Source of the DNA: Aphelocoma coerulescens
Lineage: Eukaryota > Chordata > Aves > Passeriformes > Corvidae
Direction: 5' to 3'
DNA length: 64,000 bases
Assembly: GCF_041296385.1 (NCBI RefSeq)
Contig: NC_091015.1
Coordinates: forward strand, 57,850,345-57,914,344
The notes under the pieces: generated by a model
What the model was told of the DNA's origin: nothing
Databases searched by the model: none
Seen by the model: only the letters and a program-made list of their open reading frames with translations
Made by a program: the position numbers and the translations under genes
Shown here: positions 27,401 through 40,491 of the stretch, piece after piece
Numbering within the stretch: the first letter of the stretch is position 1
Layout: every line of letters begins with the position of its first letter

Positions 27401-30400
27401 AGGTCAGATCATTACCTGGTAGTTTCTGGCACAACCCAGTTGAAGAGATTAGGGCCATGCTGATTTATACCAGCTAAGGATTTTGCCCTCATGTTTGCTA
27501 ACATTGCTAGGGTATTGTTCTTCTGTCTGTTGACTTTTTCATTAACTAACTAATATGTGATTTATTTTGATGAATAGGACAAGTGCCTTCAATTTGCTCT
27601 TGTAATTAAGGTACATGATCAGCCACTTGTTATTCAAAAGCATGATGAAATGTTAAGGTCTGTTTAAAGAAAAAAACGTACTTTGCCTCTAGAGCAGCAT
27701 ATGGAGGCCTTCAAAAAGGTGTAGAAATTTAGAGAAAACAATTTTGAAGTCCTTATGAGCTAAGTACTTTGCACAGATACATTACAGAGCTCTTTTCCAC
27801 TTCTCAATGAGAACAGTGACTCTGCAATAGAAATAAAAGCATAAAAGCATTAAAGTTTAGGTGGCCATGGAGCACACATTCACTGCACAAATATTCCCAA
27901 TAATAACTGCAGTGTATTGACTGTAAAAATATTAACCCTATTCTAAGGTAGGTAGAGAGTAGAACACTGAATTGAGTTACACAAATGATTTCTTTCTTTT
28001 ACTGTTATATTGCATTTAAACATTCCCACTGAGTCCCAACCTGCATGAATAACTGAAATCCTCACACATCAGAGACTGGTTTGGGGGCATTTCCACCTAG
28101 ATCTCTAGCAGGAGAGATTACCTCATGAGGGAGCTTGTTCCTAAGTAAACTGCAGGTAGGTAAGATATTCTTGGGAGACTCATCTGTGTTCCTGAACTTC
28201 TCTGTGCTTCACTCTACTTCAGTAGCTTCCAAACTTTATACTGCATTGTTATACTGCAGCACAAGGAGAATGGCCTTGAAATGTGTGTGATAAGTTTGCT
28301 TTCAGATATGGGCAAACGATAACCAAAGATATACCAGGGTTTACCTTGTCCAAATATTTATGGGACAGAGCAAACTCTTTAAAAGGCCAATGTAAATAGC
28401 AGGAGAAAACGATTGCATTTTTATCTTGTGAGATAAAGTAGGAAAGAATTCAGCAACTTGCTTAGAGACCTGATTGTTGATCTGATGCTGCTTGCCATCA
28501 GACCAGTGCTTTATCCAGTGCTAACTCACAACTTCCATGTAAAGCTCAGTCTTTTCTTTCTCATTCTTTCACTAGAAAGAGTTGAGAGAAGCTATTGGAA
28601 AACTGGCAACAAATGTTTGTAGAGAACTCATTTCAAAATGACCAAGAAGCCCATAACAGCGATCTTCCCTGTACTGGCACAGTTTGGTAAAATCCTATTG
28701 AAAGAGCAAGTGTTCTTCATTTGGAAAGGAACAAACATAAGAAATTCTTTTATGGTGCAAAAGGATGGGAAAAATTTGCAGCTTCTAAAACATGAGGTTC
28801 TGGCCCACAGCAAAGTGCATACCAGGCACATATACAAAAAGGTTCTAGAACAAATATTTTTAGTAGAGAAGCTTATGTGAGCAGCAGAAGCCACAGGCAA
28901 ACACAAACTAGAGATAAAGTGAAGGTAATGAACTGAAAAAGGAGTGCAGCTCTGAAGAATAGCCTAGAAAGAGAACCATCTGGACAGAATTATATCTAAA
29001 TCTAAAAGATATTGGAAATGAAATATGCCCTATTCCATTCCTTGTGGGTTTAGGAAAATGGGATTTTTTGCATATTTTGTTCTCCAGCAACCAGCAGAAC
29101 CTCAAATCTGACTTTTCTAAAAGGGCATAATGGTTCCTGTTCACTAGACAAGCATGGTTTGTTTATATCATACACTGTGTAAAAATAAGTAATGCAAAGT
29201 TTTTCACATGATTTTATATAGACTTTTAGAAGTATGGAGACCTGGTGATAAATTTTGGCCTAAATTTTTAACTGCAGAAGACCAAAATTCAGATATTAGA
29301 CATATATTAAAACAGGTAAAATAAGCTGAGTCATGTAGGAATAACTAAGCACTTCTAATTTAAGATACCTTCCAAAGTTTAACACTGAGCTCTGATGTCT
29401 AAAATGTCAGTGTTTCCTTCCTCAAGAAAGAACATCCTTTTCCAAGTAGCAGCATATCTTTGTTACACTTACTGTTAGAGCTGAGCCAGAACTTTCTGGA
29501 TAAAAAAATGACTGTCCTGTGGTGAAAGGAAGTTCACACATAAGGCCAATTCAAACTGGCATTCAGATCAGCTGAGGAATGGTATGGAAGATGCAAACAC
29601 CATGAGATATTGCGTAATGTTGATCTTGCATATCAGATTTGCTACCCTAATATTGCCCAGGGCATTTTCTGCTAAGTGATCTCAGCCTTCAAAGAATTTT
29701 TCCAGCTTAGTTTTTAGGGTTCAATGAGTCTGGGTAGGGCCAGGATTACTTGAAGTACACCTTTGAAGAAATATAAATCTTCTAAAACTCAAAAACAATA
29801 CTGATTTTGAACCTCATTCCCTTTATAGAATTTATTAAAGAAAGGCCAGACTATAACTGTAACCATTGACTCACTAGAGCAGCAGAAAATATGGATTCTC
29901 TCCACCAAAACAAAAAACCAGGCTCTGTCACTGGTCACAATATATGTTTTCCACTTGATACAAACAGGATCTCACAAGCCCATTTCCAAAACCTGACGTT
30001 GTCGGTTCTGAACCACCCAGGTTTACCTATGGTTTATGGTTCATGAATATTCATTCATCTTTGATGTCCAAAGTATAGAACCTGTCTTCCATTTTTTCCC
30101 CCTTTCTCACTTTGAAGGTGTCAGTAAAACTCACATAATGCCCACATGATAATGTTAAAGGACATAATCTCTCTCCAAATAAATTTACATATCTATGCAC
30201 TTCTTGTTTTCATCTTTTCCTTTGCTGTCAATCCAATAATATGCTTTCTCTCATACCTTTAACTCTTTGCTTTTTTCTACTTTTAATGTTTTTCTTTTCT
30301 TTTAAATTTTGCTCATTTTTCTTTATTGCTGAATGCTTTGCATTGTTTCCCCTCTACATTTTTGTTCATTTTTTTTCTTCAATCTTTCAGAGTATTTCAG

Positions 30401-32329
30401 CCATCTTCCAAATGGCCTTTTATCCTACTCCTAGTTCATTTTTAGACTCTGTTCCTTTCAACTTATTTTCTTCTGTTTTGTTACCCATTTTCTTTAGATT
30501 TCTTTCCAACAGATCTGACTTTCTCAAAATGTTTCCCTGGAAATACCTCTGACATACCAGCAATGTTTGAACCAGGATGATTTCCTCTCCATAGGTGAAA
30601 ATAGCATGAAAGAATGGACTTGATATCAAAGGCCCCAGAAGACACAGCCTCTGTTAAGAGCCCTTCTACATGTCCAGAGGAATTCCTAATTAAAATAAGA
30701 ACCGATTTTTCACACATATAGTGCTATGCCTTGTTAATATATGTTATGCTGTCAGTGAGAAATGAAATGCAACATTAGGCAGAAGTTGAAATACTCCAGG
30801 GAAGCACAATTTAGGGGACTATCTGGTCTGATGTTCTCTACAGATTTGAATACAAAATGCCATATGAGCAGCAAAGGACAATCCTACTGAAAGCAAAAAA
30901 TGGATAAACCAGCACTAATAATGCATAACATTTGAATTTCTTCAGCACATCCGTACAAATAGCAGCTTTACTGTGAAAACAATAGTGTATATATGCATGC
31001 ATATAAGTTTGGTCTGGCACAATATTTAATGGTCCACAAGAGGCACAGTGTACATGTTGTACTAATTACACTTTGAAGACATACTCTCTGGTTTCTGTCA
31101 GGAGCACAGAACACAGCATGTGCATACTGTTTCCTTCCTGATTTGTTCAATACATGGGCTTTTAAGGCAGAAAGTCTCTAATTCAGCATGGGCAGTCCTT
31201 ACGGGTGCAAATGTGGGACTCAATAGTGTCAATACTGGCTTTAAAAAGATATAATCATAATATGGAAACTGACTTGCCTCTTTGTGTGTCATGTGAATTG
31301 GAATCATTACAAGAGGACTCTTCACCACAGTTCTAATTAACATGTATGGAAGTGCTTCAGTCTGGCTTAACCTGATTTGAAAACATTTTGGCAGAGCTTT
31401 TAGACACTGGCTGAAGTTTAGTTGCCTGAAGACCCTCTAGAGCTGGGTGTGAAAGTGTCTACCTCCAACATCCCGACCTGACACGTCACTTTCTCTCCTC
31501 ACCTCGTTCTGCTCTTTGCTCCTGTTTATCCTTTACAGTCACCTCAGCTTCTCCTATTCAGACTTGCAGAACCTCCAACAGGATGGCAGTGAGTGGCCAA
31601 AGCACAGGTTAATTGCAGGGTCACTGATTGCAGTTCCAGTTTGGGAGTGTTTCAGCACAACTTTAGTCCTAAGGTGACTTTGCCAGACAAGAGAAAAATG
31701 TGACCTAATCCATTAGTCATTTCTACTGATTCTGATGGATTCATCATTAGGAACAGGTCCCTCCACAACAGAAGTTGTCATATACTGGATTTTCTCCGTA
31801 AAATATTTAATTTTTTAAATTATTATTCTGTTTTTAGAAAACTCATCACACAAATGATCTGAGAAGAACATTAGTGGAAATGGGTAAAGATGTGAGATAC
31901 TTAAGCTTTTGGGGATTTCTCTGGGTATCCCTTTTAACTGGCAATACGTGCATGGTGACTATATCCTCATGAGATAGATAAAATAAGCTAAACAAAAGTA
32001 AGTTTTTCTTAAGGATACTTAAGACCAACAGACACTGTATGCAGCCAAGAGGAAAGGAAATGCAACCGATTTTCTAAAAAACCTGAAGTAGCCTCACAGT
32101 CAACAAAAAGAGAAATAATCAATCCATGTTTACAGTTCCAGTGATGAGCAATTCTGTGCTAGAAAACAATGGTATTTTCACCCCTTTCTTCGTGCTGCTT
32201 CTCTCTTAGGAATAGCTAGCACTTATTGATTACTATTAGAGGGCACTAAAGGAACACATGGCTAAAAGAGCAACAGTAGCAACAGGCAACATTCTGCCTG
32301 ATATTTTTTTCTTAAAGACCCTGGAAACC
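21428..32329. other. Anonymous AT-rich non-coding stretch
   Basis: No gene is supported. Open frames are all 103 codons or fewer and lack domain-like features. A GGGGT10 motif lies at 24,577-24,590. A repeat-free segment at 25,300-25,450 contains an exact octamer ATGCAAAT (25,370-25,377) and TGATTGATTG, typical of conserved developmental enhancers but also compatible with chance. The 30,240-30,560 interval is T-rich. A perfect 16-bp palindrome lies at 30,990-31,005. No transposable element was recognised. Confidence 0.65.
30990..31005. repeat. 16-bp perfect palindrome
   Basis: TATATGCATGCATATA is fully self-complementary with no spacer. It consists of alternating purine/pyrimidine steps, so it could form a small cruciform or left-handed DNA. 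No flanking element is recognised. Confidence 0.8.
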
Positions 32330-32403
32330 CATGGAGGGTCAGCTGTGGAGTCCGTGATTTTTCCTAGTCAATACTACTTTGGAATGAGTATCAGGTATGG
32401 GGA

Positions 32404-32790
32404 TTGCAGGCTCTGAGGCATGAAGCAAGGGCACTTGCATCAGTGAGGCAGATCATGGAGGAGGAGGTTACCCCCATGACCGAGGGGTGCACATGTGAGG
32501 TGCACATGCTGATACCACTGACAGCACCAAACACAGGAGCCACAAGGCAGGAGCAGGACCCAGCCCCAGGCAGTGTTCGGTTGAAGATGGTTCCAGCCTT
32601 CTCCTAAGCCCCAGGGCAAAGCTAGCACACTGCAGCTGGTGGTGACACCAAAGAGAGTGGTGGCAGAGCAGGTGGGCAAGGCATTGCTCCCGAAAGAGAT
32701 ACTGCAGATGATCTCTGATCTTTCCAAGTAGGGGAAAGACGAGCCTTGTGAGGCCTGACAAAGAGGACCTGGCACCAGCAGCTGGCTTGA
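32404..32790. other. GC-richer patch with open frames on both strands
   Basis: This patch is clearly richer in G+C than its flanks. It has a 67-codon plus-strand frame (32,404-32,607) and overlapping minus-strand frames of 111 and 97 codons (32,440-32,775 and 32,468-32,761). The predicted proteins are rich in Ser, Cys and Leu and match nothing I recognise. Open frames on both strands are expected where stop codons are scarce because of GC content, so I do not call a gene. A diverged transposable-element fragment or an exon of a non-coding RNA are alternatives. Confidence 0.35.
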
Positions 32791-33324
32791 CAGCCTAACA
32801 CAAAACTAACTTCACAACTAAGTACAATGTGCAATACAGATAGGTCCTCAGATATTTAAAACACAGAGGCAAGGGAACTACAGGAGGTCAAGAGAGAGCT
32901 GCATTTAATCACACTTTTGCTATGTTAACTAAGGCAGCTCCTTTACCTTCATAAAACATACAGTAGTGTAATTTTATTAACAACGGCAAGTCTCTATATA
33001 CTCTTTCCACTGCTGTTGTCTGTAAGCATTTTAGAAGACAGAAGAAGGCAACAGAACTACTGATTTAAAAATCTCTGGTTTTGAGATCTGGACAGCTCAC
33101 GATTTTCTCTCCATTCATCCCCTTCTCTCCTCCTATCCATTCAGTGATAAGTACCAGTCACACACACTGCAATCCATCCCAGGGCAGCAAGATGTGTCAG
33201 ATGCAGGCAGAAAATGTTATGTTAATCTATGTTAATCTTAATGTGTTTAATCTACACACCATAACTCCACTGAGTGATGACAGAGTTGCTGAGACCAAAT
33301 GGCTTAAAAAAAAATATGGGACAT

Positions 33325-33351
33325 GGGGCTGTTGGGTGTGGGTGGGCGGGG
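33325..33351 (+). other. G-quadruplex-type G cluster
   Basis: Five G tracts of three or four bases lie at 33,325-33,328, 33,334-33,336, 33,340-33,342, 33,344-33,346 and 33,348-33,351, with loops of 5, 3, 1 and 1 bases. Short loops favour a stable parallel quadruplex on the plus strand. No gene or promoter is recognised nearby. Confidence 0.75.
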
Positions 33352-34210
33352 TGTCTAAAAAGCATTGCAATCTTAAAATTTTAAATCACCGGTTCCAGTG
33401 TAGATGACAGCCAGGAGAGAGCTGGAACATAATAGAACACATGGGGATCTTTGTCCAGATCTGCAGTGTCATATGTCCCTACATACTTCTGGGTTAGCAC
33501 CTAGAATCCTGATATGGCTATGAACTATTCCAAAAAGAGCAGTGAAAATGTTGTCATCCCCTCAATACCAGCATTAAGCCTAACAGTTCACAGGCAACTA
33601 GATGGGGAAAGCACAGGGGAGCAATGAATATAGGAATAATCAGAGGCCAAAAGACACCAGTGCCTAACAACTAACAAAGTTTTTTGTGGGCACCACAGTT
33701 GAGATGTTGTCCAAAAATATATTTTTATAAAGATCTGCACAGAAAACTTCATAATTTTGCCCTTTCCATGTGTAATGGAGGATGTGTGACTGTTTTTCAA
33801 CAAATTTGTCAAATGGCAAATGTCACAGTACCATGGGTTAGCCTTGTACATAAGTACAGAAGCTGACTATCAGTTCCCTCATGTGAAATATAAAATCCAG
33901 GGTATGGAAAGGCTCCTCACTGGGACTTGCTCCTTGCTTCACCAGGTGGACAAGGCTGCTTTATCCCTAAGGTACTGCTTATTAATGGTTTAACTAAGTG
34001 CACAACATGATTGTCCTTGTTTTACCTTTAGCTTTCCAAATAAAGGAGAGAGGGTAACAATTAAGAAGATCAGAAACAAGCAACTGTGTCCCCAGCTCAA
34101 ATACCTCTCTCATGAAGGTAGTAAAAGTTCTTATGAATAAAACCTTGATGAGGAGCTTGTAAACATCTAATGTTTTGTCAGTTAGTGTGGGATGAAATGT
34201 TAGAGCTCTT

Positions 34211-34252
34211 AAAAAAAAGGCAAAAACAAACAAACAAAAACTAACAAAAAAA
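34211..34252 (+). repeat. (CAAA)n-like A-rich low-complexity tract
   Basis: A runs with regular single C interruptions (CAAACAAACAAAAA) form a short imperfect microsatellite. Confidence 0.85.
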
Positions 34253-37200
34253 CCTAACTACTTGAACATCTTGTAACTTGATAAACCTCAGTAACTTTGG
34301 GGCCTATTTTACCCACTAAATAAGTACAAACTTGTACCAGCTTTGCCTTAATGTGATTTAGGGGTGGTTTCAAGGTAGCTAGTTGACAGAATGGGCTTTG
34401 GCTTCTACAGTAGCATGGTCTGTAAAACTAAGATAAAACTTTTCCTTTGGTGCTCAGCATCCAAATACGTCTCTCAAGATATAACCAGTGTACATTAGTG
34501 CAAAAAATGCACACACAAAAGTGTGTTCCTCCATTAAGATGCACAAGCTGCTAATGCTCAAGCTGTATGCCAGTGTCTCCGGGTAACATTTGTTGGCTAT
34601 GTAAGGTTCAGGGCTTGGTTAGGTTGGGAAGAAGAGCGTGCATGGGACCTGAAGGGCCAACACTCAGGTTTGTGAGAGAGATGCAGTTTGCTCTATTTGT
34701 GCTGTTCTTTGCCTCCTTACCAAACTCATATTCCATTTCTGAATTTACCCACAAAAACTTTGAAAACATATTGGAAATTCTTGTGATTATTTCAGACAAA
34801 GAAATCAAATTGCAGAAATTATGAACAGTATTCTTTCAGCTAATCATGTACCTTATTTGGAAGACAAAATCAGAACAATAACAATATTTAGAAATGAATT
34901 TTGCTTGGTCTATCCAAGTAGTTTTGAATGTTTAGATTAGAAAAGCAGCCATCATCAGTTTAGGACAGCATAGCAGTCTACTGCAGAGTAATGACTGCAA
35001 AGTTAGCTAAATTAGATATGATGAACCAGTCTGAAGCTTTCAGTGAGTTCATTAAAGAACACCATGCAAAACCCAGCCTAGCCAGAAGAGCTGATGTGGC
35101 TGGAAGAAAAAGCACAGCTAGTTCAGCTTGACCAGAAAAAAAAAGTCTGTTGGGACAAAATCTGCTCTGGGCACATCTGGCAACCTGGACCTTCCTGTCC
35201 ATATCCTGTAGCTGCACGGCATGAGAAGCTGGAAGAAAACACAGAGAAACAGAAGCCTGAAGCCACTTCAAGGAATCAGAGGCAACTCAGTGTTGAAAAA
35301 GCATCTGAATATATGCACGAGAGCCAGCTGCAATTGTGGAGACAGGAAAAAGCAGCTGGAACAAGACAGCAGGAGGGAAGCCAAGCAAGGGCAGAAAACT
35401 GTGCTGCTGAAGAGGCAGAGGCAGGATCCAATAGCCCAGGCCCTGCTTGCCCACCACACTTTGCATTTTTGAGAGCTGTGTACTCACCTTCTCTAAGACG
35501 TCTCCTTTCCAGTGGAGACTCATATGTTACATACTAACAGAGGTAGCAGAAAAAACAGTAGTCTGAAGAATCACTGTTGTTAAAATTTCAACAGATTTAT
35601 CAGAAAGCAACAGTTTTTGAAAAATATGCTCTGAAAAGAGAGGGAATAAAGAATGGAAGACAGAAGAAGAAAACACCAAAATGACCAAACAGAAAGACAG
35701 GGAATTTTTCAACTAAATGCTTTCTCTGTGATTCACTGATTCACAGAAATGAAACCTTTCACAACAGACTGTCTCTAATCATTTCTCAGGTAGAGGCCCA
35801 CAGGCACAGTGCAGACCTCCTGAGCAGACAGGAGAAAGACTCACATTGCACACAACTTAGTATTGCAGACATAAAAATTACTTTAAGTTCAGCTCATTTG
35901 CTCTAGGCTTATATTTCTCATTAAATACCCTCACCAGCAGGCTACACAGCAAGAATTTTGCCCCCATCTTTTCTTACAAGGTCTGTATGTGTGCACGGAC
36001 ACACAAACAGACACAACAACTCCAAGGGAATATATAATATTTTCCTTGTGTGGCACAGGAACACTCTTCTTAAATTCCAAAAACTTCAGAGGCTGAGGCA
36101 ACCATTTTCTACCCAGCTTTACTAATAAGTTAAATAAAAATGATAATCATATCTATTAAAGGCTAAACACCTATTTACTTCTTCCAGTTAACTGGTCTGG
36201 AACACATCTAAATTAAAGCAGGCTGGTGCAAATATATTAATTCAATAACAGCAATAAGAACATCCTTGTAAATCAGAGCTGATCAGGTGCCAAGCGAGCT
36301 TGAAGATATTTTATAGCTTTCACCTTTGCTTTGCTCAAGTTAGTGTGAAAAAGAGAACTCATGTCTTTGACCTTATGAAGCAGCTTTCATCTGTAAATGT
36401 GAAGATTTCTAAGCAGAGACAATAATCTTCACTAAAATGAATTTGCTGCCAATGGTGTAAAAAATTCATCATATGGGTATTTCCTCAAGGGTGAAATATA
36501 TTTTAAAACAGTGTACATCAAAGAAAAACACATGTAAATCTTCCCGTTTGGCATGGAATCTGGGACTTCTACAACCAAATGGAAAAATATATAATTGTGT
36601 GAAAAGGTTTGAAGAACTACATGTATTTTAACACACTTCTCACCCATACCCCCAAAAGCTTTCAAGAAGAGTCATATTTGCATGACATTTTATAAGTGTA
36701 TATACTGAGAAAAAACAACATATTTCATATTTGCTTTTGCATTTCTAGAAAAAAACCCCACAATAATATCTCTAAAATTCCAGAAGCTTGAACAAGATCA
36801 ACATCCTAACACTGAAAATATAACTATGCTTACAGAAAAAAAATATTAATTTTATTATGTATTTTGCATCATATCTTCTTTGCAGCTTAGGGAAGCTCAC
36901 AGGTTTTTTTTCATCCCACTCAATGACAAAGGGAGGTAGCATGTAGTGATTTAAGATATTTAATCTAAGCTTAACAACTTATCTCGTATTTGTAATATTT
37001 CTAATGAGTTGCCTGTCAGGTAGTGGAAAAATATCTTTACAATTAGAGGCTTGACTTCAACTTAAATTTCTTCTGTAATATGTTGTAGATGTAATATGTA
37101 ATATATCTACATCAGTAGTAGTACAATTCAGTTTTCAGTAAGTCATTTTAATGTTCACTTTGACAAAAACAGAAGTCCTGGGACGTTGTAAGGTGACTGA

Positions 37201-39872
37201 AACAGAATCACGAGAAAATCTTTGTCTACATTACAAATCCAACCATGTGGAGAGAAGCCTAAATGCAAACAGATGTATGTCCTGGCACAACATCCAGTTA
37301 GCCATCATGTTCTTGTTCAGGAAAGACTGAGGACGCTTAGATGAATGTCTTCATGTCTCAGATTCAAAAAGAATAAATATCCCTAAATCCTTCATTTTCT
37401 TAAATGTGCTGTTTCTAGAGCTAGCTGAAAATTCCCAGATCAGGCCTCACAAATACTTGTTTGAGTCCTGAAATCATACTTTGTTCCTTTCTCCTCTTTT
37501 ATTCATTGCTCATGAACATTCAAACTCGTAATTTTTTGTTTGCACATATGTTTAGAGAACATCTGTTCCTTGTTCCCATCTGGTTGAGATTATCTATGTA
37601 TCTATGCAAGAAGAAGGCAACTTGTTTTCTGCTACTGTCACTTATTTTTATCTAACTTTATAAACGAGAGGGAGTAGGGATTGAATACAGCAGGAGCAAA
37701 CCCTCTGCCTTGAATTAATTGCTGAAATGCATGACTTTCACATAACTCATATCTTCAGCAAGTAAATTTCAAGGCACTTTATTGAAGGAGTCCAGTATCA
37801 TTATCACCAACTTGGAAACAGTAAAAAAAGATGAAAAAAGGACACCTGACTTGGCAGAGGTCACCAGATCAGTGGGAGATCTTAACATAAACACCAGTTC
37901 TCCTGCATCCTAGCTCATGTCTCTCTCCTTTGCTGTACACCATCTTCCTATAATAAAAGCCTGAAATAATTTTTTTTCAAATAAATAGTTTGAAACAAGT
38001 AGAGAAAAGAAGAAGGCACTTACTCATAAAGGGATAAATTATATTGGGTATCCTTGGGGTAACAAATACTTTCAACAGCACAACCTGCGTAGATGTTTTC
38101 TTTTGAATGATGATTGATAAAGAAATTTGGACATCAGTCAACATACAGGACCCTGCACCTGTTACATTTCTTGTTTCCATCACCGAAGATGGTATTATTT
38201 CCGACAGGTTTAGTGTTTCAAAAAGACAGAACTTGGCTTCAACAATATATTCTTTAAAACTGTGCAAGTTCTCACAAATGCCCATCATACGTGAACTAGA
38301 ATATACCTGGTAATAACATTTATTGGCTACAAGTCATGTCTGTGATTACCTCTCCTGTCAGGCATAGTATAAGAAGTATGTTTAGCTACAGATTTGATGC
38401 AGGCAGCCAGGCTTCTATAACGAAGGGCTTTTTTAGTTCTGAAATCCTGTTTTTCAAACTGTCTGGTATTGTACAGCAGAAGCAATTGTGGCAGAATGAA
38501 AGTTCCTGCTTTTTGTCCCCGTTTCTATTTACCTATCTGCAAAACAATCTAAATTTTCACTGCAATTCTCCTTGACATTTCCCTTATCTATTTTCGTTTC
38601 TCATTAGTCTGCCTCATGAGAAAATATGGGTGCAGAATACTAAATCAACTTTATGGTCAACACATCTGGTGCATATTGGGACAGACAGATTGTCCCTACA
38701 CAAAAGTCTTGGGTTTGAGAATTTTTTTACCAGAAGCATAAGAACATGTTCTTCTTGAACTGGAATGTGTTCAAGAAAAACCCTTGCAAATAAAAGACTA
38801 TTATTCACCTAAAGGAAGCAGGTGGCATCATTACAAGGAAGCAATGTAAGCATACAAATGAGAAGGGGGAAGATGTATTTTCTATCCTTTCTATGAAGAT
38901 TTGGTTGGCGGGTTCATTTGGTTTCCCTTTTCAATTATATATATGAAGAAATTTTCATTAAGAGGGATCCCAGGAAGAACTGGTCTATGTCCAAGCACTT
39001 GCAATATTTTTTTTATCTTGACAAGGCAGAATACAGTATTGCCAGGGGTCAAGACCAAGCACCAGGATTCATGATTTCAGTTCCTAGGGACTGATTCCCT
39101 TGATCATTGTGTTCAGTAGTATGGGATTCTGATCTCAGTTGCAGTTCACAGGCATTTCCATGATACAGATAAATAAAATATTAAATCGAATGCATTTACA
39201 CACTGTGGTTCACTAAGGGTCTCATACTGTGATCTTCATGACCCACCTGTGGGGAAGAGAGGTTTAGCTCCTCATTTGTCTTCTGCAGGACGGAAACCAT
39301 ACAACTTGTCTGTAGTCACACAGAAGGTAAGAAGTAAAGGATAGGACAGGCCTTTCCCTGCTGGAGATACTCAGCCAACCCTTGGTTTTGACAAGAGCAT
39401 CATTCCTCTTCAGACAGAAGATTCAGCCAAACCTGGTGATACCCAGCAAATGTGACTGCTGCTTCTCCACTGCTAGCAGTTTTCTGCAAGTGCAGTGTGA
39501 TGTGTTGGACCACTTTTCAAAGTTCCTGCTAGCCACCAGCAAAAAGTATTTTTGCTAAAAGATGCATTAGAGGCCCTTAGGTTTCCACGATTCTTCTGTA
39601 AATAGGATGTAATGGGAGAATCCAGACAACAACAGTAAAATTATTGAAAAAGTGAGAGAAGGGCAAAGGCAGAGCAACTTAGTGTTTCCAACACGATATA
39701 ATGTTTTACTTTAGCACTTGTGAGTCTGCAGTTTTAGATAACTCTCTCCAAAAACTTACAAATACAAACATGGCATGAGATACGAGTAAATGAATATGGG
39801 TATCTTAACTAGATCATCCTCTTCTCTCACTTAGAAAGGTCCAATGCAATTATTTGAACTTTATGAAAATTG

Positions 39873-40491
39873 ACACAGAAGCACAAAATGGCTGAGATTG
39901 GAACGTAACTCCCAAGGTCCCTTTGTCCAACACCCGGCTTAAGCAGGGTGACCTAGAGCTTGGTGGCTCAGGACCAAGGCCAGGTGGCTTTTGAATATGA
40001 GAAGGAGATATACTCACAGAAAAAATGTATATCCTAATGTTCAGAGGGAAGTGCCTGTGTTTCAGCGTGTGTCCATCACCTCTGGTCCTCTTGCTGGTAC
40101 CACTGGCAATAGCCTGGCTCCGTCCTCTGTGCACCCTCCCCTTCAGGTATTTATACATATTAATGAGGTCTCCATAAGCCTTCTCTTCTCCAGGCTGCAC
40201 AGGCCCATCTCTCCCAGTCTTTCCTCACAGAAGAGATGGTCCAGACCCTTAAATATCTTTGTGACTCTTTCCTGGACTTCAATGCATCCATCACTCTGCT
40301 GCACTGAGTCCAAAACTGGACAGAGCATTCCAGGAGTGACCTCACCAGTGCTGAATAGAGGGGAAGGCTCATCTCCTCCAACCTGCTAGCAACACTCCAA
40401 CACTCCTAATGCAGCCCTGGACACCATTTCCCTTGTTTTTTCCAATGCAGCATTGCTGGTTCATGTTTAATTTGGTGTCTTCTGGGACCCT
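39873..40491 (-). mobile_element. CR1 LINE fragment, 5'-truncated, minus strand
   Basis: This is the 3' part of a chicken-repeat-1 (CR1) non-LTR retrotransposon lying in reverse. Read on the minus strand it ends near 39,873 with a CCATTTTGTGCTTCTGTG-type terminus, a diverged form of the CR1 3' repeat. Before that comes a CR1 3'UTR stretch with GCTCTAGGTCACCCTGCTTAAGC. The coding relic shows EKRRL followed by the relic of GDLI-YKYLKG, typical of the C-terminus of the CR1 reverse transcriptase, and is broken into frames of 116, 61 and 73 codons at 39,850-40,381. Similarity fades near 40,491, so about 620 bp remain of a roughly 4.5-kb full element. It cannot move by itself. Family assignment is from memory of avian CR1 sequences; the subfamily was not determined. 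Confidence 0.92.

Larger units (their letters stand above)
32791..39872. other. Anonymous AT-rich non-coding stretch
   Basis: No gene is supported. Contents are a direct 2 x 10-bp repeat of TATGTTAATC (33,218-33,237), a G-quadruplex-type cluster (33,325-33,351), a (CAAA)-rich low-complexity tract (34,211-34,252), an unrecognised 147-codon frame at 35,094-35,537, an A7CCCC motif (36,749-36,759) and a small stem-loop with 8 of 9 arm bases paired (37,082-37,113). Confidence 0.65.

Noticed and set aside
30241..30552. 103-codon Phe-rich frame resembling a membrane protein
   Set aside because: It lies in a T-rich interval where Phe and Leu codons arise by composition; no signal peptide plus domain pattern is seen.
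39991..40389. 132-codon plus-strand frame
   Set aside because: It lies antisense to the minus-strand CR1 at 39,873-40,491.
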